From contig NZ_PPTG01000029.1 of NCBI RefSeq assembly GCF_002954245.1, forward strand, positions 186,001 through 250,000: 64,000 nt of DNA, in the 5' to 3' direction. A program made the position numbers and the translations under genes. Under the pieces are notes generated by a model, which was not told the DNA's origin, made no database searches, and saw only the letters and a program-made list of their open reading frames with translations. Positions 9,301 through 17,326 of this stretch are shown in pieces. The first letter of the stretch is position 1; each line of letters opens with the position of its first letter. Source of the stretch: Cryobacterium aureum. Its GTDB lineage: Bacteria > Actinomycetota > Actinomycetes > Actinomycetales > Microbacteriaceae.

Positions 9301-9929
9301 TCGAACAGCGGCGTCAGCCGCTCGATCACGCGGGCAACGGTCTCATCGAAGGCCCACATCGACAGCTGACTGGCGATCGAGGACACCTTGATCGAGACGT
9401 AATCGACGTCTGGGCGTTCGAGGATGCGCTTGGTGCCCTCGAGGCGTTCGAGCGCTTCCTTCTCACCGAGCACGGACTCACCGAGCAGGTTGATGTTGAG
9501 GCGGTTACCGCCCTCTTTCAGGTGCACGAGCGCGGGGCCGAGCTTGTCGGGGGTCGCGTCCACGACGAGGTGACCGACCATCTGGCGAAGCACGGTGCGG
9601 GCGGCGGGAATGACGACCCAGGGCAGCACGGGGCCCAGGATTCCGCCGAGCCCGATGGCCGCGCGCATATGCGGCGGCAGAAAACCGGGCGCCTTCTTAG
9701 CGACTTTCTGCAGGCTGTAGCCGGCTACCATCTTATCTTCGGGGCGCATGACACCGTCGACGAAGCCCACCGTGAAGTCCAGGCCGTTCGGATCCTTCAG
9801 CACGCCGGCGAGCCGCTCGGCCGCGGCATCCGCTGGGATGGTGGCGCTTTCGTCGAGCCATTTCTTAACGAGCGCGACGACCTCCGTACTGAAATCCTCG
9901 TTGGCGGGGCGGATGGAGGCGTTGGTCAT
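6348..9929 (-). CDS. putA: Bifunctional proline dehydrogenase / P5C dehydrogenase (PutA)
   Basis: About 1193 residues. The FAD-dependent proline dehydrogenase barrel covers roughly 60-450. The NAD-dependent L-glutamate-gamma-semialdehyde dehydrogenase covers roughly 510-1010, with AETSGKNAI and nucleophile Cys in GHAGQKCSAAS. A C-terminal extension of about 180 residues follows. It oxidises proline to glutamate in two steps. There is no N-terminal ribbon-helix-helix domain, so it cannot repress its own gene as enterobacterial PutA does; the divergent LysR gene is a candidate regulator. The open frame begins with GTG at 9935; ATG at 9929 is preferred. Confidence 0.95.
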   Translation of the reverse strand: MTNASIRPANEDFSTEVVALVKKWLDESATIPADAAAERLAGVLKDPNGLDFTVGFVDGVMRPEDKMVAGYSLQKVAKKAPGFLPPHMRAAIGLGGILGPVLPWVVIPAARTVLRQMVGHLVVDATPDKLGPALVHLKEGGNRLNINLLGESVLGEKEALERLEGTKRILERPDVDYVSIKVSSIASQLSMWAFDETVARVIERLTPLFELAAASATPKFINLDMEEYRDLDLTIAVFEGLLDQPQLAQLEAGIVLQAYLPDALSAIQGLTRWAQNRRAAGGAPIKVRLVKGANLAMEHVDAALHDWPLATFSSKQDSDTNYKRVLNWALTPQNTDAVKLGIAGHNLFDVAWAHLLSVARGVDDRVEFEMLLGMATGQAQAVRKDVGQLLLYTPVVDPSQFDVAISYLIRRLEENASSENFMSAVFELTSNPELFNREKARFQASLDALDDRVPTPNRVQDRSSSYDLDRLAAAHTDARSTGIETASDADPQLTSALLGITRGSVPLHSTFHNEPDTDPSLPANRAWGRRILARADASVLGTETIEAAAVPDEAALNLIIDGVLEAGAAWGQKTGAERAAVLHRAGLALAANRDRLIEVMASECGKTITEGDAEVSEAVDFAHYYAERAKDLDRVQGAIFVPSKLIVVTPPWNFPTAIPAGGMLAALASGAGVVVKPATVAQRTGAVVVEALWEAGIPRELLALVNLPHRDLGAKLIAHPAVNRVILTGGYETAELFRSFRHDLPLLAETSGKNAIIVTPSADFDLAAADVVKSAFGHAGQKCSAASLVILVGSVAKSERFLGQLVDAATSIKIGPASDPVTQMGPIMMPADGKLLHALTTLGAEEQWLVEPKQLDETGKLWSPGIRTGVAPGSYFHLTEFFGPVLGVMHARNLEEAIRFQNAVDYGLTTGLHSLDADELALWVDTIEAGNLYVNRGITGAIVQRQPFGGWKRSAVGAGTKAGGPNYLYGLGSWVNEPGRNSSTLHLRGLEQRVTDIIEASQPFLDYADFDVLRRSAVSDALAWREEFNVVRDATGLGVERNLFRYRALPVTVRLSESGTLAQLLRVIAAATLSTSRYDVSSSVPVPPAVRNILAQREIPVVVETDEEWLGRARSGGITASRVRLIGSDPVLGARVEASALAEAVNGSPDLAVYSNAVTQAGRIEVLPFMREQAISITAHRFGNPSTLSEGVI

Positions 9930-10086
9930 GGTCACGAGACTAGTCTTTCGTTCGCGGATGGGTTGCTCTGGTGGTTCAAGTCTGGGGCCAGCCTATATTT
10001 AGCAAAAGCAATTGTTTATGCATGATATTCGTTACAATTTCTAATGATTTGGTTTCGGGTGGGGCAATGGGTGTAGGGGGCAGCGG
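9930..10086. promoter_or_regulatory. AT-rich divergent control region between putA and the LysR gene
   Basis: A 157-base gap whose stretch at about 9990-10052 is strikingly AT-rich for this genome. It contains CAATTG, ATGCAT and runs of TTTA/AATTT. A 10-base palindrome AGACTAGTCT sits at 9937-9946, next to the putA start. LysR regulators usually bind such divergent gaps. Separate -10/-35 pairs cannot be assigned with confidence. Confidence 0.5.
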
Positions 10087-11061
10087 ATGCTGGATGTCAG
10101 ACGGTTGCGGCTGCTGCGCGAGCTAAAGATTCGTGGCACCCTCGCCGGGGTCGCCGAGGCCCTCGCCTACAGTCCTTCTGCGGTGTCACAACAACTCGCG
10201 CTCCTCGAAAAAGAGGCCGGCGTCGTGCTGCTGAAGAAGGTCGGCCGGCGCGTGCAACTCACCCCGCAGGCCGAGATACTGGTCGAGCACACCACCCACC
10301 TGCTGGAGCGGCTCGAACTCGCAGAGGCCGACCTGCGGGCCAGCACCACGACGGTTTCTGGCACCGTGCGGGTGGCCGTGTTCCAGTCGGCGGCCCTCGC
10401 CGTGATTCCGCGGGCACTCACCTTTCTGGCCGAGGAGTACCCGGCGCTCCGGGTCGAAGTGACCGAACGTGAACCCGAGCGCGGTCTGTTCGAGGTGGCC
10501 GCACGGGACTTCGACCTCGTGCTGGCCGAGCAATATCCCGGCCACACTCGCGCGCACTGGCCCGACCTTGACCGAGTCAACCTCGCGACCGATGCGCTGC
10601 GGCTCGCGGTACCGCCCGCGGAGAGTGCCCAGGACGGCGCAGGGCGGGTCAGCGCGGCAACCCTCGAAGAGACCGCCGGCCTGCCCTGGGTGATGGAGCC
10701 GGTGGGTACGGCGTCCCGGCAGTGGGCCACGCAGCTGTGCCGCTCAGCCGGGTTCGAACCCGACGTGCGGTTCGAGACCGCCGACCTGATCGCGCACATC
10801 CGCTTGATTGAATCAGGCAATGCGGTGGGCATCCTTCCCGACCTGGTCTGGGCCGGGCGCATGCCGGCCGTGCAACTGCACGACCTGCCGGGCACCCCGC
10901 ACCGCACCCTGTTCTCGGCCGCGCGCCGCTCGAGCGCGCAGCGCCCGGGCGTGGTCGTGGTACGCGCCGCCCTCGACCGGGCGGTGAGCAAGGTGGCCAA
11001 ACCCACCGAATCCGACCCGCTGGAGCCGCCGCGCCCGTTCGAGCCACTAGCGCCGCTCTAG
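10087..11061 (+). CDS. LysR-family transcriptional regulator, probable putA activator
   Basis: 324 residues. The N-terminal winged helix is at about 1-60, with the recognition helix around ALAYSPSAVSQQLALLEKEA, followed by the linker helix and a periplasmic-binding-like effector domain from about 90 to 300. The purine-rich GGGGGCAGCGG precedes the ATG at 10087. It is transcribed away from putA across a 157-base gap, the classic LysR arrangement, so proline or P5C sensing is likely but inferred. The C terminus is Pro-rich. Confidence 0.85.
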   Translation: MLDVRRLRLLRELKIRGTLAGVAEALAYSPSAVSQQLALLEKEAGVVLLKKVGRRVQLTPQAEILVEHTTHLLERLELAEADLRASTTTVSGTVRVAVFQSAALAVIPRALTFLAEEYPALRVEVTEREPERGLFEVAARDFDLVLAEQYPGHTRAHWPDLDRVNLATDALRLAVPPAESAQDGAGRVSAATLEETAGLPWVMEPVGTASRQWATQLCRSAGFEPDVRFETADLIAHIRLIESGNAVGILPDLVWAGRMPAVQLHDLPGTPHRTLFSAARRSSAQRPGVVVVRAALDRAVSKVAKPTESDPLEPPRPFEPLAPL

Positions 11062-11074
11062 TCGCCCCACTCCC

Positions 11075-11156
11075 CCTCCGCCTCCGCCTCCGCCTCCGCG
11101 AGAGCGGGAAAAGTGTTGCTTCAGCCAGTGCGAAGCGACACTTTTCCCGCTTTCGC
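11075..11156. repeat. CCTCCG microrepeat and long palindromic element, copy 1
   Basis: A hexamer CCTCCG is repeated four times at 11075-11098. Next is a long dyad with 25-base arms, 11098-11122 and 11132-11156, around a 9-base loop. Only two arm positions differ, and both still pair as G-U in plus-strand RNA. The outer arm reads GCGAGAGCGGGAAAA. A second copy with the same outer arm lies at 17248-17308. It sits between convergent genes and could act as a terminator in both directions. Confidence 0.75.
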
Positions 11157-11248
11157 GTTCGGATTGCGCCCGGCGATCAGCCGCGTCGCATGACCGCCCA
11201 GTCAAACGGATGCCCGGCGCGAGCACCGGGGCATCCGCTCAGTGAGAC

Positions 11249-14200
11249 TTACGCCTGCAGGGCCTGGCGCTTACGACGGACCAGAACGAGTCCGGAACCG
11301 AGCAGCAGGAGCAGCGCGGCGAGGCCAGCCGGGGCCAGCGAGGCGCCGAGTGCCGGGATGGCGCCCAGTGCGCTCGTGCTGGCTGCTGCGACGACGGTGA
11401 CCGCACTACTGATCGGCTCGAGGCCGATCGAGCTGATCACGAGCGTGTGCGCTCCGACCGGCGTGTTGGCCGGGATCACCGCGGAGAACGTCGCGACTCC
11501 GGCAGCGTTGGCCGCGAAGGTGCCGAGGTTCACCGGCGTGGAGTAGAGCGTGCCGGTGACCTCCTGGCCGGGGTTCAGCCCGGAGACCGTGACGGTGACC
11601 CGCTCGCCCGGGGTGAAGACGGCGTCACCCACATCGATGCTGGCCCAGTCGGTGCCGGCCAGTACTGCGCGGCCGAGCGGTGCCGGCATGACGAGCGCGT
11701 GCTCCTCGAAGTACCCGACGGTCGCGGCGAGGTCAGCCTGGCCGGTGTCCGCGGCGCTGGTTCCGGCGGCGAAGGTCGTGAATTGATCGCCGCCAGAGGC
11801 CAGGAACGAGTTCACCGCCACGCGGAACACGTCGGTCGGGGCGATGGCCACACCGTTCAGCGACATGCCGACGATGTGCTCGCCCAACGCTGCGTCGGGC
11901 TCATAGCGGTAGCTGAACCCCTCCGAAACACCGAGGTGCAGCTTGGCGCGGCTGGACTGCCACTGCTGTTCGAGCACCGCGCGAAGCTGGGTACCGGTGA
12001 GGTCCATCGTGACGAGGGTGTTGGCGAAGGGCTGCACCGTGGCGACCTCTTTATAGGTCACCTTGCCATCTTCGCCGTAGACCAGGTCGGTGCGCACGCC
12101 GCCGGGGTTCATGAATGCGATCTCGGCCGGTTCACCGCCGAAGCCCGCGTTCGAGGTTGCCCAGAGCTGAATGTCGGCCACGAGGTTACCGAGGCTCGAT
12201 TCCGACCCGCGGTCCTCTGCCACACCGTTGTAAGCACGTTTGATGTCGGCGCTGATGGCACCGACCGGGGCGGATCCGACAATGTCAGCCTGTGCGGCGG
12301 CATCCGTCACGATTTGCGCCACGGCGGTGTCGGCCGGGTAGAGGCCGGTCGTTCCATTGTGCAGGTCCACCAGGGCGCTGGTCATCGAGACGACCTCTTT
12401 GGACGCCGGGTCAACCGCGATTTTCAGCTGATCGAGGTTCATGCCGTACTGGCCGCTTTGCAGGACCGGGCGATTGAGCCCGTCTGCCCAGCCATCGACC
12501 GGGTAGGAGCAGTTGTAGGTGGCGTGGGTGTGGCCGGAGAGGATCGCATCGATACTGGCTGATGCGCCGCGGATCAGGTCGCCATAGAGGGTGTCAGCGT
12601 CACCGATCGCGGCGCAGTCGGTGCCGACGCCACCCTCGTGGGTGAGCAACACGATGACATCGGCTTCGCCGTTGGTCGTGTTGCCGTCCTGCAGCTGCGC
12701 GGCCACCCGGTTGGCGGCCTCGAGCTGGTCGCCGAACTCAATCTCGGCAATACCGGCCGGGGAGACCAGCGAGGCGGTAGCTGCGGTGACGGTGCCGATG
12801 AAGCCGACGTTCACGCCGTCGATTTTCTTCACCCAGTATTCCTGCAGGGCGGGAGTTTTCGTGCCCGTCAGGTAGACGTTGGCACCGAGCGCGTAGCGCG
12901 GGTCGCCGAACGATGACCGAACCCGGCCGCTGAGGTCGTCCCAGCCCGCATCAAACTCGTGGTTTCCCACAACGGATGCGTCCAGCCCCGCCGCGAGGAG
13001 CGCCTTGATCGTCGGTTCGTCCTGCTGCGAGAATGACGTGAAGGTGGAGGCGCCGATGTTGTCGCCGGCCGAGACGAACAGGGTGTTCGGGTTTTCCGAT
13101 TTCAGCTGGGCAACGGCTCCGGCCAGAACGGCCGCGCCGGCCTCCTGGTTTCTGGCGTTGGCTTCGAGGCGACCGTGAAAGTCGTTGATGCCGAGCACCT
13201 GAATTTCGGTGGGGATGGTGTTGATCGAGAAGATCGTGGTGGTTCCGGAGACCTCGTTCCCGACGGCGAGCATCGGCTCACCGGTCGGCGAGTCGGTGGC
13301 CGAGATGAACGTGACGCCCTCGGGGCCGAGGTCGCCGGCCGAAGGCAGGTCGGCGGCGCCTGTACCGGCGTCGACGGAGGCTTCCATCGAGACCGCGAAG
13401 TTGCGGTTGTTGAGGTAGGTCACGAACTTCGCGTCGGTCGGGTCGGTGATGTCGTAGGCCATGATGCCACCAACACGTTCCAGGCCGATGAAGGCGTAGG
13501 TGCGGCCGTCGATAGCGCCGATGGCGAGGTTCTCCGGCTCCGGGCCCTTGTCGTCGCTGCGGCCCTCGAGGTTCGACTCGCTGTGGTTGGAGTTGAAGTA
13601 CGCCGGGTTGGCCGCGGAGGTGATGCGCTCGAAGTCTTCACCCGAGTCGAAGGTCTGGGCGCCGTCGGTGTCCCAGATCGAGAACGAGCGGGAGCCAAAA
13701 GCGTAGAGCTCGTCGTAGCAGCTGTTTGCAGTGTTGTAACCGTTTTCCTTGGTCACATTTAGGCGGCCCAGGGCGGCATCGGTGTTGAGGCCGAACAGCG
13801 GGCTGTCGGCGCAGATCGTGAGGTTCTTGGCATGATCACCCTCGACGTAGCTGCCCCACTCGCGGGCGTCACCCTCGTTGGCGGTGACCAGGTAGGTCTC
13901 GCCGGACCCTGCCCTGTACGCGTTCATGCCGTCGGGCATGTACATGCCCTTGAGGCCCGGGTAGGTCTGAATGTTGACGGCCAAGTCCTTGTCCGAGGCG
14001 TCGATGCCGTGGCCCGCGAGGCCGTGGTCCTGAAAACCGAGCGATCGCACTTCGGTGACCTCGGCAGCTGCGAGGTTGACCACAGCGACCGCGTTGGCCT
14101 CCTGCAGGGCTACGTAGGCGGTAAGGCTGTTCGGGTCGATCGCGACATACTCGGGCTCGAGGTTGCGGGAGACCGGAAAGTCCGCTTCGGGGGTCGGTCC

Positions 14201-14962
14201 GAAGATGCGGACATCGGAGCCGAGCGTCTTGGAGCCGCCGGCCTCGAAGTCGTGAAAGTCGGCGGTAGCGACGATCGTCGGCAGGGCGATTTCGTCGAGA
14301 GGCAGCGTGACGACGCTGATGGAGCCTTGGGGGTCAATCGTGAAAGGAACCGCTGCGCCCGGGTCGTTGGGTTCGCCCTCGTTCGCCGAGACCGCATACT
14401 TGCCGTTGGCCGAGATGCTCACCATGTCGGGCAAGGCGCCGACAGTGACCGCACCGAGAATCGCGCTTTCCGCGAGTTCGTTGGCGTTGAAGAAGACGAG
14501 CCAGCCGGCATCCGTCTTGGTGGGAGATTCGATCGCGATTGCGCCGAGACCGTCGGCGCGCACGGCGACCGAGTTGGCGGTGGAACCGGTGGGAATGAGC
14601 GAGGTGCCGCCGTCGATGGCGGTCCCCGCGACACTGAGGGAGAACTGCTTGACCGGGGTCGTCGGGTCGGCGATGCTCAGCACGTCCACGGCGCCCTGGG
14701 CTGCGTTGACCACGAAGAGTCGCTTACTGGTGGCGTGGTAGGTCACGATCTCGGCGGCGGACTTGTCAAAGGTGCCGGTCTCGTACGTTCCCAGCGGTGC
14801 CAGGTCGAAGTACGGGTCGGTCCCCGATGCGGTCACCGGTGCCGCGACGATGGCAGCGGATGCCGTGGGCACCGCCGGAACCATCGCGCCCAGGGCGAGT
14901 GCGGCGCAGGCCGCGACGGCCATTCCAACAACGGGAAGGCGGCGGCGTGTGGGGCGTCTCAT
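11249..14962 (-). CDS. Secreted choice-of-anchor I / 5'-nucleotidase-type phosphoesterase
   Basis: 1237 residues from the ATG at 14962, which has AGGAGG nine bases upstream; the frame continues 60 codons further but without such a site. Sec signal peptide at 1-38 ending near ASA-AI. Residues 40-580 are a choice-of-anchor I beta-propeller-like region. The metallophosphatase runs from about 588: INDFHG, SAGDNIG, VVGNHEFD near 667 and SGHTHATY near 810. The 5'-nucleotidase C-terminal domain is about 905-1040. An Ig-like domain and a C-terminal helix followed by RRKRQ anchor it; no LPXTG motif is seen. Probable extracellular nucleotide or phosphate-ester scavenging. Confidence 0.88.
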   Translation of the reverse strand: MRRPTRRRLPVVGMAVAACAALALGAMVPAVPTASAAIVAAPVTASGTDPYFDLAPLGTYETGTFDKSAAEIVTYHATSKRLFVVNAAQGAVDVLSIADPTTPVKQFSLSVAGTAIDGGTSLIPTGSTANSVAVRADGLGAIAIESPTKTDAGWLVFFNANELAESAILGAVTVGALPDMVSISANGKYAVSANEGEPNDPGAAVPFTIDPQGSISVVTLPLDEIALPTIVATADFHDFEAGGSKTLGSDVRIFGPTPEADFPVSRNLEPEYVAIDPNSLTAYVALQEANAVAVVNLAAAEVTEVRSLGFQDHGLAGHGIDASDKDLAVNIQTYPGLKGMYMPDGMNAYRAGSGETYLVTANEGDAREWGSYVEGDHAKNLTICADSPLFGLNTDAALGRLNVTKENGYNTANSCYDELYAFGSRSFSIWDTDGAQTFDSGEDFERITSAANPAYFNSNHSESNLEGRSDDKGPEPENLAIGAIDGRTYAFIGLERVGGIMAYDITDPTDAKFVTYLNNRNFAVSMEASVDAGTGAADLPSAGDLGPEGVTFISATDSPTGEPMLAVGNEVSGTTTIFSINTIPTEIQVLGINDFHGRLEANARNQEAGAAVLAGAVAQLKSENPNTLFVSAGDNIGASTFTSFSQQDEPTIKALLAAGLDASVVGNHEFDAGWDDLSGRVRSSFGDPRYALGANVYLTGTKTPALQEYWVKKIDGVNVGFIGTVTAATASLVSPAGIAEIEFGDQLEAANRVAAQLQDGNTTNGEADVIVLLTHEGGVGTDCAAIGDADTLYGDLIRGASASIDAILSGHTHATYNCSYPVDGWADGLNRPVLQSGQYGMNLDQLKIAVDPASKEVVSMTSALVDLHNGTTGLYPADTAVAQIVTDAAAQADIVGSAPVGAISADIKRAYNGVAEDRGSESSLGNLVADIQLWATSNAGFGGEPAEIAFMNPGGVRTDLVYGEDGKVTYKEVATVQPFANTLVTMDLTGTQLRAVLEQQWQSSRAKLHLGVSEGFSYRYEPDAALGEHIVGMSLNGVAIAPTDVFRVAVNSFLASGGDQFTTFAAGTSAADTGQADLAATVGYFEEHALVMPAPLGRAVLAGTDWASIDVGDAVFTPGERVTVTVSGLNPGQEVTGTLYSTPVNLGTFAANAAGVATFSAVIPANTPVGAHTLVISSIGLEPISSAVTVVAAASTSALGAIPALGASLAPAGLAALLLLLGSGLVLVRRKRQALQA

Positions 14963-15097
14963 GCGGTGGATCCTCCTGTTGCAGACAATGGATGCCCTTC
15001 TGTGTACGGGTTGCAGGTGACTCACGGGTGAATACCAGGTGACTGATAGGTTCGGCCGGTCATTCGATGGGCGCGGCGCACTGGCTAGGCTCTGCTC

Positions 15098-16663
15098 ATG
15101 AGCGAATTCAGACACAACGTCGTGATCATCGGCGGAGGCCACAACGGCCTCGTCGCCGCCACCTACCTGGCCCAGGCTGGCCGCAGTGTGCTCGCGCTCG
15201 AGCGGGAGAAGCAGGTGGGCGGCGCCGCCATTTCAGCGGATGCCTTCCCCGGCTCAGGCGCGCGCCTCTCGCGCTACTCCTATCTGGTGAGCCTGCTGCC
15301 GACCAGAATCATCCGCGAGTTGGGCCTCGATATCGAGCTGGCCAGACGTCGGTACTCGTCGTACACCCCGGGGCACGCTGGAGGGCTGCTCGTAGACCAG
15401 GGCGACCCCGAGGCGACCAGGGCATCGTTCGAACGCCTCGGCGCCGCGGCCGATTTCGAGGCTTGGAATTCCTTCTACGACGACACCGCCCGGCTGGCGC
15501 GCGCCGTATTTCCCACGGTCTGCGAACCCCTGCTCACCCGCTCGGAGGCTAAGCGGCTGGTCGGCGACGACGCACTCTGGACCGCGCTGATCGAGCAGCC
15601 ACTCGGCGACACGATCACCGACCGGTTCACGAACGACCTCGTGCGCGGCGTTGTGGCAACCGACGGCCTCATCGGCACCTTCACGAGCCTCGATGACTTC
15701 ACCCTCGACGCCAACCGCTGCTTTCTATATCACGTGATCGGCAACGAAACCGGGGACTGGGACGTGCCGATCGGCGGCATGGGCGCCGTGACCGGGGCAC
15801 TCGAACGCGCGGCACGCGAGGCCGGTGCGCGGCTCGAAGTCGGTGCCGACGTCACGTCGGTCACCCCCGACGGCGCCGTGGAATACCGTCAGAACGGGCG
15901 CCTGGAGACGGCGAACGGCGGCGTGCTGCTGGCTAACGTTGCACCGTGGGTACTGCGGGGGTTGCTGGGTACTGGAGGCGGGGCATCCGCTGCAGAAGTG
16001 AAGCCCGAGGGCGCCCAGGTGAAGGTCAACCTGCTGCTTAGGCGCCTGCCACGCTTGAAAGATGCGAGCGTGTCGCCCGAAGCCGCATTCGGCGGCACGT
16101 TTCACATCAACGAGAGCTACGAGCAACTGCAGACCGCGTATGTTCAGGCGGTGTCGGGCGAGATTCCCGAGCCGGTGCCGTGCGAGATCTACTGCCATTC
16201 CCTGACCGATCCGAGCATCCTCTCGCCGGAATTGGCCCAGACCGGTGCGCACACCCTCACCGTATTCGCCCTGCACACGCCGAATCGGGCGATCGCCGAA
16301 GCGAACAACGACCAGATGCGGGCGCAGCTGCAGGCCGCCGTGTTGCGCTCGCTCAATTCGGTGCTCGCCGAGCCCATCGAGCCGCTCTTGATGACGGATG
16401 CTGCCGGTCGCCCCTGCCTCGAAACCAAGACCACGCTTGACCTCGAGCACGCACTGAATCTGCCCGGCGGCAATATTTTTCACGGCGGGCTATCCTGGCC
16501 GTTTCTGGAGGATGACGCGCCGCAGGGCACGTCCGCCGAGCGTTGGGGAGTCGCCACCGAGCATCCGCGCATCCTCATTTGCGGAGCCGGAGCCAGGCGC
16601 GGCGGCGGGGTCAGTGGGCTCGGCGGCCATAACGCCGCGATGGCCGTGCTCGAAGGGGCCTAG
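15098..16663 (+). CDS. Phytoene-desaturase-like FAD-dependent oxidoreductase
   Basis: 521 residues. The N-terminal dinucleotide motif VIIGGGHNGLVAATYLAQAG is followed by an acidic strand end (LALERE) and VGGAA, typical of the NAD(P)/FAD oxidoreductases related to phytoene desaturase and PYROXD2. A C-terminal FAD-binding stretch, ICGAGARRGGGVSGLGGHNAA, is also visible. No carotenoid genes adjoin it, so the substrate is unknown and a carotenoid role should not be assumed. It is divergent from the phosphatase gene, with about 135 bases between starts. Confidence 0.8.
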   Translation: MSEFRHNVVIIGGGHNGLVAATYLAQAGRSVLALEREKQVGGAAISADAFPGSGARLSRYSYLVSLLPTRIIRELGLDIELARRRYSSYTPGHAGGLLVDQGDPEATRASFERLGAAADFEAWNSFYDDTARLARAVFPTVCEPLLTRSEAKRLVGDDALWTALIEQPLGDTITDRFTNDLVRGVVATDGLIGTFTSLDDFTLDANRCFLYHVIGNETGDWDVPIGGMGAVTGALERAAREAGARLEVGADVTSVTPDGAVEYRQNGRLETANGGVLLANVAPWVLRGLLGTGGGASAAEVKPEGAQVKVNLLLRRLPRLKDASVSPEAAFGGTFHINESYEQLQTAYVQAVSGEIPEPVPCEIYCHSLTDPSILSPELAQTGAHTLTVFALHTPNRAIAEANNDQMRAQLQAAVLRSLNSVLAEPIEPLLMTDAAGRPCLETKTTLDLEHALNLPGGNIFHGGLSWPFLEDDAPQGTSAERWGVATEHPRILICGAGARRGGGVSGLGGHNAAMAVLEGA

Positions 16664-16734
16664 CGTGTAGCCGACCCTCTCAATGTGGCCTAACCTGAGG
16701 TTATTAGCGCATGTCACTCACAGTGGAGGTCCCC

Positions 16735-17241
16735 ATGTCAGCCAAGCCCACCGGACGCCTCGTACAGCGCGAGGACGGCCTGTATCTCATGCTTAATCGG
16801 CTGTTCAACGCGCCCATCGAGCAGGTGTGGGCGAGCCTGACCCGCCCAGCCGAACTCGAGAAGTGGATCGGCACGTATTCCGGGTCGCCGGCGACCGGCG
16901 CAGTCAAATTCAAGATGACGGCGGAGCCCGACGCCAAGTGGGAGTACGTGTGTATTCGCGAGTGCCAGGCTCCGCACCGCTTCAACGGCGACTTCGGCGA
17001 GGGTGAAGATTCCTGGCGTGCGCTGTTCCACCTGGTCGAGGGCGACGGCATGACCAATCTGACCTTTGGGCAGCGCCTGCGCTCGGCGAGCGAGGCCGCC
17101 ACGGTCGGCCCCGGCTGGGACTACTACCTTGATCGCTTGGTCGCCTCCCGCGCCGGCCTGCCCCTGCCCGAGTGGAATCACTACTACCCAGCGCACGCCC
17201 AGTTCTACAAAGACCTGATCGTTCCGGTGCGCACAGCCTGA
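16735..17241 (+). CDS. SRPBCC (AHSA1/START-like) domain protein
   Basis: 168 residues. The opening LNRLFNAPIEQVWASLTRPAELEKWIGTYSG is the characteristic first strand and helix of the Bet v 1-like AHSA1 fold, and the FHLVEGDGMTNLTF strands fit as well. Such proteins bind hydrophobic ligands or act as Hsp90 co-factors; no specific ligand can be read. Start chosen at ATG 16735, five bases after GGAGG, over the in-frame ATG at 16711. It is followed at once by the palindromic element at 17248. Confidence 0.8.
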   Translation: MSAKPTGRLVQREDGLYLMLNRLFNAPIEQVWASLTRPAELEKWIGTYSGSPATGAVKFKMTAEPDAKWEYVCIRECQAPHRFNGDFGEGEDSWRALFHLVEGDGMTNLTFGQRLRSASEAATVGPGWDYYLDRLVASRAGLPLPEWNHYYPAHAQFYKDLIVPVRTA

Positions 17242-17247
17242 CTGGGC

Positions 17248-17308
17248 CGCGAGAGCGGGAAATTCGCTGCTTCACGGGTGCTGAAGCAGCAAATTTCCCG
17301 CTCTCGCG
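17248..17308. repeat. Long palindromic element, copy 2
   Basis: Arms of 27 bases, 17248-17274 and 17282-17308, with a single mismatch and a 7-base loop. The outer arm CGCGAGAGCGGGAAA and the inner GCTGCTTCA match the copy at 11098-11156 in sequence as well as in form. It lies between converging genes, 7 bases after a stop codon. Such repeated extragenic palindromes can terminate transcription or protect mRNA ends. Confidence 0.78.
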
Positions 17309-17326
17309 ATCCGTGGAGTGAGAGCG

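Noticed and set aside
7596..10025. 809-codon open frame opposite putA
   Set aside because: It lies wholly antisense to the well-supported putA. Its translation has no recognisable domain and is rich in Gly, Val, Arg and His, as expected from the mirror of high-GC codons.
11071..11100. Possible short CRISPR-like repeat (CCTCCG units)
   Set aside because: Only a 6-base tandem microrepeat with no spacers and no cas genes; it is the flank of the long palindrome.
13832..15031. 399-codon frame opposite the phosphatase gene
   Set aside because: Antisense shadow with low-complexity composition; it crosses the true phosphatase start and its ribosome site.
14797..15142. N-terminal 60-codon extension of the phosphatase
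   Set aside because: The extension would bury the signal peptide. AGGAGG is placed correctly for ATG 14962.
15098..16663. Carotenoid pathway at the phytoene-desaturase-like gene
   Set aside because: No crtB, crtE or other carotenoid genes adjoin it, and the sequence fits the broader oxidoreductase family.
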